In this document: positions 1 to 4,497 of the stretch, one piece after another
Numbering within the stretch: the first letter of the stretch is position 1
How the letters are laid out: each line of letters starts with the position of its first letter
Source: Candidatus Aminicenantota bacterium
GTDB lineage: Bacteria; Acidobacteriota; Aminicenantia; Aminicenantales; Aminicenantaceae
Assembly: GCA_030607635.1 (NCBI GenBank)
Contig: JAUWJP010000138.1
Location: 1 to 5,242, forward strand
Direction: 5' to 3'
DNA: 5,242 nt
Position numbers and translations under genes: made by a program
The notes under the pieces: generated by a model
Seen by the model: the letters and a program-made list of their open reading frames with translations, nothing else
What the model was told of the DNA's origin: nothing
Database searches by the model: none

Positions 1-270
1 ATGTTCGGGGAAATCGGAACCACCCAGGAAGAGAGGGTGGCAGACCTGATAGAGACGGGAAAGTTTATCAAGCCACTCATTGCCTTTATAGGGGGAAAAG
101 CCGCCAAGTCTGGGACAAGATTTTCTCATGCCGGTGCTATAGGCGAGGGGTCGAGAGGTTCTTATAAAAGCAAGGTTAAAAGATTAAAAGAAGTCGGAGT
201 TCATGTAGCAGACTCTGTCTCCGATATTCCCAAAATCGCCAAAAAACTGAAAAATGAAAAGGGAGGATGA
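1..270 (+). CDS. Succinyl/citryl-CoA synthetase (ADP-forming) alpha-type subunit, 3' end only
   Basis: This is the last 89 codons of an acyl-CoA synthetase alpha subunit of the SucD family, which joins a carboxylate to CoA at the cost of ATP or GTP through a phosphohistidine. The frame is open at the window edge, and what is seen matches only the C-terminal ligase domain (the full family is about 290-345 residues), so the ATG at position 1 is most likely internal. Visible hallmarks are GEIG near the start (Glu4 here, equivalent to the Glu that supports the phosphohistidine loop) and SHAGAI with the expected phosphorylated His at residue 43 of the fragment (bases 127-129). The tail GVHVADSVSDI is typical of the family C terminus. 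The gene ends in TGA at 268-270 and runs straight into a citryl-CoA-lyase-like gene. This context makes citrate a plausible substrate (citryl-CoA synthetase small subunit, CcsB-like), but the fragment alone cannot separate succinate from citrate specificity. The partner beta subunit would be expected upstream. Confidence 0.88.
   Translation: MFGEIGTTQEERVADLIETGKFIKPLIAFIGGKAAKSGTRFSHAGAIGEGSRGSYKSKVKRLKEVGVHVADSVSDIPKIAKKLKNEKGG
261..266 (+). promoter_or_regulatory. Ribosome binding site that favours the 273 start
   Basis: GGGAGG lies inside the last codons of the SucD-like gene. It directly abuts the ATG at 267, which is too close for initiation, but sits 6 nt before the ATG at 273. The downstream ATG is therefore the better start for the citrate-synthase-like gene. 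Confidence 0.6.
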
Positions 271-272
271 CA

Positions 273-1052
273 ATGGGAGAGCTTCATTGGAAGACAGCCA
301 TTACTGATATTAAACCTAATAAAATATGCTTGAGAGGATATCCGGTGGATAAACTCATGGGTAAAATTTCTTTTGCTCAGGCTATTTATCTGGTTTTAAA
401 AGGGGAATTCCCGACACCTGATGCGGGGAAGCTCATCGATGCGATTTTTGTCTCCTCAGTGGATCACGGAGCCAGTCCTCCTTCAGTTCTTGCGGCAAGG
501 ACAGTAGCCTCCACAGGAGCTGAGTTGAATTCAGCCATCGCCGCCGGTGTTCAGGCCATATCCAGGTATCACGGAGGAGCTATTGAGGAAGGGATGAAGC
601 TCTTTTTGGAGATTGCCAGACGAATGGAAGAGAAGGAGGCTTCGGAGGAAGAGGTTGTTCCTGAGGTTCTCAAGGAAATGAAGGAGAGAGGGAAGCGTGC
701 TTCGGGTTTTGGCCATCGCATCCATACTAAAGACCCCAGGACAGAGAAGCTTTTCTCCTTGGCCGAGGAACTTGGATTTTTGGGAAAATATGTCAGAATA
801 GCCAGGGCTGTGGAAAAAGGTTTAGAAGACCTTCTGGGCAAGACGCTTCCTATCAATGTCGATGGGGCGATAGCTGCCTTGCTCTGTGAGCTTGAAATTT
901 CTCCCGAGATAGGGAATGCCTTTTTCATTATTGCTCGGGTGCCGGGGCTCGTGGCTCACATTCATGAAGAGAAAACGCGGATGAGGCCCATGAGAAAGAT
1001 CCATCCCCAGGACTATGAGTATGACGGGCCCGAGGAGAGGGAGATAGAATGA
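273..1052 (+). CDS. Citryl-CoA lyase-like short citrate-synthase-fold protein
   Basis: This citrate-synthase superfamily protein has 259 residues (261 if started at the ATG at 267, which overlaps the previous stop as ATGA). True citrate synthases are about 370-430 residues. This short form matches the citryl-CoA lyase class of two-step citrate cleavage, which splits citryl-CoA to acetyl-CoA and oxaloacetate. Numbering from ATG 267, the motifs in order are VDHGASPPS (66-73, with DHG as in citryl-CoA lyase and the ATP-citrate lyase C-terminal domain), LAART, HGGA with His102, GFGHR with His150, INVDGA with Asp199, and RVPGLVAHIHEEK (224-236). His102, His150 and Asp199 correspond to the His-His-Asp catalytic set of citrate synthase (274/320/375 in the pig enzyme), so the active site looks intact. 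Residues 121-147 are rich in Glu and Lys and probably form the helical small-domain linker. The gene is sandwiched between a CoA synthetase gene and an HD gene, with overlaps on both sides. A short citrate synthase or 2-methylcitrate synthase activity is the alternative. Confidence 0.85.
   Translation: MGELHWKTAITDIKPNKICLRGYPVDKLMGKISFAQAIYLVLKGEFPTPDAGKLIDAIFVSSVDHGASPPSVLAARTVASTGAELNSAIAAGVQAISRYHGGAIEEGMKLFLEIARRMEEKEASEEEVVPEVLKEMKERGKRASGFGHRIHTKDPRTEKLFSLAEELGFLGKYVRIARAVEKGLEDLLGKTLPINVDGAIAALLCELEISPEIGNAFFIIARVPGLVAHIHEEKTRMRPMRKIHPQDYEYDGPEEREIE
1037..1042 (+). promoter_or_regulatory. Ribosome binding site for the HD gene
   Basis: A purine run GAGGAGAGGGAG (1031-1042) lies in the end of the lyase gene. 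GGGAG/AGGGAG sits 6 nt before the ATG at 1049, which overlaps the lyase stop codon (ATGA, 1049-1052). This supports 1049 as the true start of the HD gene rather than the TTG at 1196, which has no Shine-Dalgarno sequence in front of it. Confidence 0.6.
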
Positions 1053-1192
1053 GAGAAGAACTTTTGCGCATAATGCCTGAATTTAAGCTTATTAAAGACT
1101 CCAAAATCCAGGAAAAAACGATCAAGGTCTGGATCGAGGCGATGAAAAAGAGCGGATGGACGTTTGATGATCTGCATCAGATGCCCTTTACC

Positions 1193-1195
1193 TAG
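1193..1195 (+). other. In-frame TAG within the HD gene
   Basis: The codon series around it is ACC-TAG-TTG-ATT-GAA, in the frame set by the ATG at 1049. The protein similarity expected of an HD protein continues on both sides without a shift. Two other genes in the window end in TAG (1580-1582 and 4474-4476), so TAG appears to work as an ordinary stop here. Confidence 0.75.
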
Positions 1196-1582
1196 TTGAT
1201 TGAAAGAACTTCGGTTAATATCATTGAACACACCAGGGCAGTCACCCGCTGTGCCTTGGAGATTGCTGAAGTGTTCGCTAAAGAATATGATGAAAAAATT
1301 CGAGTAAACCGGGATTATCTTCTGGCAGGTGCCCTGCTCCATGATGTTGGGAAATTATTTGAGTATGAAAAAGTAAAGGGAAAGTTTGTCAAAAGCGAAG
1401 AAGGGAAGCTCCAGCGCCATCCCATTTCCGGGGCTGCTTTTGCTTCCCAACACGGGCTCCCCCAGGAAGTGATTCACATCATTGTTTCCCATTCCAAGGA
1501 AGGTGATGGAGCCAGGAATACGGGGGAAGCGGTAATCGTCAATCATGCTGACTTTGTTAATTTTGAGGCTTTAGAAATTTAG
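1196..1582 (+). CDS. HD-domain portion, possibly translated on its own from TTG
   Basis: Immediately after the TAG the next codon is TTG, so a ribosome ending at 1195 could in principle restart at 1196 and make a 128-residue protein with the whole HD catalytic set (numbered in this fragment: His12, His49-Asp50, His75, His99, Asp119). No Shine-Dalgarno sequence precedes this TTG; the bases before it (about 1171-1192) are not purine rich in the right place. An automatic annotation would probably call this piece as the gene. I regard it as the C-terminal part of the 1049-1582 gene, with independent translation possible but unproven. Confidence 0.45.
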   Translation: MIERTSVNIIEHTRAVTRCALEIAEVFAKEYDEKIRVNRDYLLAGALLHDVGKLFEYEKVKGKFVKSEEGKLQRHPISGAAFASQHGLPQEVIHIIVSHSKEGDGARNTGEAVIVNHADFVNFEALEI

Positions 1583-1593
1583 GAAAAGCTAAA

Positions 1594-1598
1594 AGAGG
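1594..1598 (+). promoter_or_regulatory. Ribosome binding site for a TTG-started gene
   Basis: AGAGG (within AAAAGAGGAAATT) lies 5 nt before the TTG at 1604. It sits in the 21-nt gap after the HD gene stop and supports TTG as the start of the hydro-lyase large subunit. Confidence 0.55.
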
Positions 1599-1603
1599 AA
1601 ATT

Positions 1604-2857
1604 TTGGGAAAAACATTCTCTGAAAAGATTCTCGGCTTAAAAGCGCAGAAAGACGTCCAGGCTGGAGAGGTTGTTACGGTTTCCCCAGATTACATTCTCT
1701 CCCATGATAATTCTGCAGCTATCATCAAGGAATTTCGAAAGCTCGGAGTCAAAGATGTGATATCTCCTCAAAAACTTGTCATTATTCTGGACCATGTTGT
1801 CCCTGCTGCCTCAGAAAAATATGCTCTGAACCACAAAACTATCAGGGAATTCGTCTCCAGTCAGAAAATTCAAAATTTCTTTGATATCCCCTTCGGGATC
1901 TGCCACCAGGTTTTTTCCGAGAATGGATTTGCTCTTCCAGGAAAACTGATCCTGGGCGCTGATTCCCACACAACAAGCTACGGAGCTTTTGGAGCTTTTG
2001 CGGCGGGTATCGGCCGCTCTGAAGTGGCTACTCTCTGGGCCACGGATGAGATTTGGCTCAGGGTGCCGGAGACAATAAAAATTGAAATAAAAGGCGAGCT
2101 CCCTTCCGGAGTATATGTCAAGGATGTTATTTTAAAAATCATAGGAGAGGAAGGAGCAGACAGAGCAAATTACAAGGCAGTGGAATTTACAGGGGAAGCA
2201 GTAAAAAAATTCAGCCTGGCCTCCCGCCTGGTTCTGGCCAACATGGCCGCAGAGATGGGAGCCAAGAATGGTTATTTTGAGCCTGATGAGGAGACTCTTC
2301 TCTGGCTCAAGGGAAGAGCGAAAGATGAATTTAAAGTCATAAGCTCGGATCCGGATGCCAGGTATGAAGCAGTCCTTGACCATAATATTTCCTCATTGGA
2401 GCCTCAGGTAGCCTGTCCTCATACTGTCGATAATGTCAAACCCGTCTCAAAGGCTGAAGGAAAGGAGTTTCATCAAGCTGTCATCGGAACGTGTACCAAC
2501 GGGAGATTTGAAGATTTAGAGATTGCAGCCAGGATTTTAAAAGGAAAGAAGGTTCACCCCAAAGTGAGAGTGCTTATCATCCCAGCCTCGAGGCAGGAGT
2601 ATTTGCTTGCTCTAAAGAAAGGAATCCTGGAGATTCTGGTAGAGGCAGGTTGTGTGATATTAAACCCGGGCTGTGGCCCCTGTTTGGGAGCTCATCAGGG
2701 AGTTCTTGCTCCTGGAGAGGTTGCTCTGAGTACAGCCAACCGGAATTTCCGGGGAAGAATGGGAAGCAGGGACGCCCAGATTTATCTGGCTTCTCCGGCG
2801 ACAGTCGCTGCGTCGTCTCTTGAAGGGAAAATCACTGATCCGAGGAAGTTTCTATGA
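1604..2857 (+). CDS. Aconitase/3-isopropylmalate dehydratase/homoaconitase family large subunit
   Basis: This 417-residue protein is the usual size of the split, two-subunit hydro-lyases (type-2 LeuC/HacA family). These carry a [4Fe-4S] cluster and move a hydroxyl group between neighbouring carbons through an unsaturated intermediate. The cluster ligands are Cys297 (GTCTNGR), Cys357 and Cys360 (NPGCGPCLG). Active-site landmarks are Asp63-His64 (LDHVVPA), GICHQV with His101, and ADSHTT with Asp120, Ser121 and His122. NRNFRGRMG (379-387) is the usual C-terminal signature. The start is TTG with an SD 5 nt upstream, giving MGKTFSEKIL, which aligns with how these proteins normally begin. The stop overlaps the small-subunit start (ATGA at 2854-2857). 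Next to a citrate-cleavage-like pair and an isocitrate-type dehydrogenase, citrate/isocitrate isomerisation is a reasonable guess. The family also contains isopropylmalate, homocitrate and citramalate isomerases, and the large subunit does not decide between them. Confidence 0.9.
   Translation: MGKTFSEKILGLKAQKDVQAGEVVTVSPDYILSHDNSAAIIKEFRKLGVKDVISPQKLVIILDHVVPAASEKYALNHKTIREFVSSQKIQNFFDIPFGICHQVFSENGFALPGKLILGADSHTTSYGAFGAFAAGIGRSEVATLWATDEIWLRVPETIKIEIKGELPSGVYVKDVILKIIGEEGADRANYKAVEFTGEAVKKFSLASRLVLANMAAEMGAKNGYFEPDEETLLWLKGRAKDEFKVISSDPDARYEAVLDHNISSLEPQVACPHTVDNVKPVSKAEGKEFHQAVIGTCTNGRFEDLEIAARILKGKKVHPKVRVLIIPASRQEYLLALKKGILEILVEAGCVILNPGCGPCLGAHQGVLAPGEVALSTANRNFRGRMGSRDAQIYLASPATVAASSLEGKITDPRKFL
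2842..2848 (+). promoter_or_regulatory. Ribosome binding site for the hydro-lyase small subunit
   Basis: GAGGAAG inside the last codons of the large-subunit gene ends 5 nt before the ATG at 2854. With the ATGA overlap it should couple synthesis of the two subunits. Confidence 0.6.
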
Positions 2858-3345
2858 AAAGGGGAAGAGTATGGAAGTACGGAGATAACGTCAACACTGA
2901 TGTTATCTTTCCAGGAAAATACACCTATTCTATCCTGGAACCAGAGGAAATGGCTCACCATGCGCTCGAGGATCTAGACCCGGGTTTTGCTCAAAAGGTA
3001 AAGCCTGGGGATGTCATTGTCGCCGGCAGGAATTTCGGCTGCGGAAGTTCAAGAGAACAGGCAGCAACATGTTTGAAGTATGCTGGAGTCCAGGCAGTCG
3101 TCGCTAAATCTTTTGCCCGGATTTTTTTCAGGAATGCCATTAACCAGGGCTTGCCTGTGCTTCAATCAGAGGAAGCTGTGGACAGTATCGAGCATGGCGG
3201 GGAGATTGAAATAGATTTTGACAGGGGGAGCATAAAAACAGCCAGGGGTGATTTTTCATTTCCTGCCTTTCCTGAATCAGTCATGGGAATCCTGGAGGCA
3301 GGAGGGCTTATTCCCTATACTAAAAAGAAATTGGAAGGAAAATAA
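2854..3345 (+). CDS. Aconitase/3-isopropylmalate dehydratase/homoaconitase family small subunit
   Basis: This 163-residue protein is the swivel-domain partner of the preceding large subunit (type-2 LeuD/HacB family, usually about 160-170 residues). Hallmarks are GDNVNTDVIFPGKY near the N terminus (10-23), GRNFGCGSSREQA (58-70) with the substrate-binding Ser-Ser-Arg, and FARIFFRNAINQGLPVL (87-103). The loop that governs substrate choice in this family follows FPGKY and here reads YTYSI (23-27). It lacks the Arg that binds the extra carboxylate in characterised archaeal homoaconitase, and I do not recognise it as a clear isopropylmalate-type loop either. The start is fixed by the 4-nt overlap with the large subunit and an SD. 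The gene ends in TAA, 15 nt before the dehydrogenase. Confidence 0.9.
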   Translation: MKRGRVWKYGDNVNTDVIFPGKYTYSILEPEEMAHHALEDLDPGFAQKVKPGDVIVAGRNFGCGSSREQAATCLKYAGVQAVVAKSFARIFFRNAINQGLPVLQSEEAVDSIEHGGEIEIDFDRGSIKTARGDFSFPAFPESVMGILEAGGLIPYTKKKLEGK

Positions 3346-3349
3346 AGAG

Positions 3350-3356
3350 AGGAGGT
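3350..3356 (+). promoter_or_regulatory. Strong ribosome binding site for the dehydrogenase
   Basis: AGGAGGT, a perfect anti-SD match, lies in the 15-nt gap between genes with 4 nt to the ATG at 3361. It is the best SD in the window and suggests high expression of the dehydrogenase. Confidence 0.75.
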
Positions 3357-3360
3357 ACTG

Positions 3361-4476
3361 ATGCCCAAGTATAAGATTGCCTTACTCCCTGGTGATGGAG
3401 TAGGGAATGATGTCATGGAAGCAGCTATGATAGTGCTGGAGAAAATAGGTCTCGATGCTGAATATATCGAAGGTGATATAGGCTGGGAATTCTGGTGCAA
3501 AGAAGGGAACCCTGTCCCGGACCGGACAATCAAGATACTAAAGAGCACCGATGTCTGTCTTTTTGGCGCCATCACTTCAAAGCCTAAAGATGATGCTGCC
3601 CGAGAACTTGATCCATCCTTGAGGGAAAAGGGAGATTCTTATTTCAGCCCTATCGTCCGCCTCCGGCAGGAGTTCGACCTCTACACATGTTTAAGACCCT
3701 GTAAAGCCTATCCGGGCAATCCTCTCAATTATCGCGATGACGTTGATCTGGTAATTTTCAGAGAAAACACAGAAGGAATGTATGCGGGTGTGGAGTTTTA
3801 CCCCCTTCCCGAGGAAGTGAGAAACGCTCTTCTTCTTCATCCTAAGATGGCGAAATTCAAGGACCTTCCCCTCGATGAGATAGCTCTCTCGACAAGGATC
3901 ATGACCAAAAAAGCCTGCGAGAGAATAGTGAGGAAAGCTTTCGAGTATGCCCGGAAAAATAAACGCCGCTCCGTGACTATTGTCGAGAAACCGAATGTCT
4001 TGAGAGAGACAGGTGGACTTATGCTGGATATCGCCAGAAAGATAGCCAGGGAGTTTTCTGATGTAGAGTTCAAGGAGGCGAATGTTGATGCCATGGCCAT
4101 GTGGCTGGTTAAAAATCCACAGGATTTTGATGTTTTGGTTGCGGAAAATTTATTTGGTGACATCATCTCAGACCTTGCGGCGCAGCTTGTTGGTGGTTTA
4201 GGCTTTGCCTGCAGCGGGAATATCGGTGATGACTATGCAATCTTTGAACCCAGCCATGGTTCAGCGCCAAAATATACAGGCCTTTATAAGGTTAATCCGA
4301 CAGCGATGTTGCTGGCCACAAAAATGATGATTGAGTGGCTGGGAGAGGAAGAGAAGGCTTCAAGGATGGAAAATGCTGTTGCCCATGTCATAAAAGAGGG
4401 CAAAGTGAGGACCTATGACCTCGGCGGAAGTTCCACTACACTGGACGTTGCCCATGAAGTTGCCTCAAAACTTTAG
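3361..4476 (+). CDS. Isocitrate/isopropylmalate dehydrogenase family protein, isocitrate-like
   Basis: This 371-residue beta-decarboxylating dehydrogenase oxidises a 2-hydroxy acid with a neighbouring carboxylate and releases CO2. Visible family features, with the E. coli isocitrate dehydrogenase equivalents in brackets, are LLPGDGVG near the N terminus, Ser96 (S113), Arg102 (R119), Arg112 (R129), Arg134 in FRENTEGMYAG (R153), Tyr141 (Y160), Lys210 (K230), Asp243 (D283), and Asp267/Asp271 in LFGDIISD (D307/D311). Catalytic Tyr and Lys and the metal-binding aspartates are thus all present. The stretch LRQEFDLYTCLRP is very close to the bacterial isocitrate dehydrogenase form, and Ser at 96 also favours that substrate. 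However, Asn115 is replaced by Ile98 within SPIVRLR, a motif I associate also with homoisocitrate dehydrogenases. Lys304-Tyr305 (HGSAPKYTG) match the NADP-binding K344-Y345, so NADP use is the better guess. The gene ends in TAG, with a second in-frame TAG three codons on (4483-4485). Confidence 0.88.
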   Translation: MPKYKIALLPGDGVGNDVMEAAMIVLEKIGLDAEYIEGDIGWEFWCKEGNPVPDRTIKILKSTDVCLFGAITSKPKDDAARELDPSLREKGDSYFSPIVRLRQEFDLYTCLRPCKAYPGNPLNYRDDVDLVIFRENTEGMYAGVEFYPLPEEVRNALLLHPKMAKFKDLPLDEIALSTRIMTKKACERIVRKAFEYARKNKRRSVTIVEKPNVLRETGGLMLDIARKIAREFSDVEFKEANVDAMAMWLVKNPQDFDVLVAENLFGDIISDLAAQLVGGLGFACSGNIGDDYAIFEPSHGSAPKYTGLYKVNPTAMLLATKMMIEWLGEEEKASRMENAVAHVIKEGKVRTYDLGGSSTTLDVAHEVASKL

Positions 4477-4483
4477 ATAAAAT

Positions 4484-4495
4484 AGAGAAGAGAAG
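4484..4495 (+). promoter_or_regulatory. Weak purine-rich ribosome binding region
   Basis: The run AGAGAAGAGAAG ends 2 nt before the ATG at 4498; no GGAGG core is present. It is a weaker signal than at the other starts, but the ATG begins the expected MGKTIIEKI sequence, parallel to MGKTFSEKI of the first large subunit. Confidence 0.4.
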
Positions 4496-4497
4496 AT

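Larger units (their letters stand above)
1049..1582 (+). pseudogene. HD-domain phosphohydrolase gene interrupted by in-frame TAG at codon 49
   Basis: Read from the ATG at 1049, the frame gives 48 residues (MREELLRIMPEF... to QMPFT), a TAG at 1193-1195, then 128 more codons in the same frame to a TAG at 1580-1582. Bridging the TAG gives a 177-codon protein, a sensible size for a small stand-alone HD protein. The second part carries the full metal-binding set of the HD superfamily: His61 (IEHTRAV), His98-Asp99 (LLHDVGK), His124 (RHPISGA), His148 (VSHSKEG) and Asp168 (HADFVNF), counting the TAG as codon 49. The first part has no start or domain of its own but looks like the N-terminal helical lead of the same protein. 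The lack of a frame change points to a single-base substitution (for example TTG or TAT to TAG), a sequencing error, or readthrough. HD proteins are metal-dependent phosphohydrolases, often on nucleotides; the substrate here is unknown. The 4-nt overlap with the lyase gene suggests coupled translation. Confidence 0.72.

Noticed and set aside
1..3. ATG at position 1 as a real start of an 89-residue protein
   Set aside because: The sequence matches only the C-terminal end of a CoA-synthetase alpha subunit starting in mid-domain, so the gene very probably begins upstream of the window.
569..928. 119-codon minus-strand open frame, Ser-rich
   Set aside because: It is fully antisense to the citryl-CoA-lyase-like gene across its catalytic motifs; the Ser-rich composition is typical of a reverse-complement shadow.
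1193..1195. TAG as pyrrolysine or a reassigned sense codon
   Set aside because: Not excluded, but not the favoured reading: two other genes in the window end in TAG, one with a second TAG right after, and HD proteins are not known pyrrolysine proteins.
1013..1342. 109-codon minus-strand open frame covering the HD gene break
   Set aside because: I considered it as a gene that might explain the TAG, but the + strand shows HD-family sequence on both sides of the stop and the antisense product has no recognisable features.
3837..4166. 109-codon minus-strand open frame
   Set aside because: It is antisense to conserved catalytic parts of the dehydrogenase and has no domain or plausible start context.
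4477..4497. Possible terminator or promoter in the gap before the second large subunit
   Set aside because: The gap is only 21 nt, has no inverted repeat or T run and no recognisable -35/-10 pair; it is better explained as an intra-operon spacer with a weak SD.
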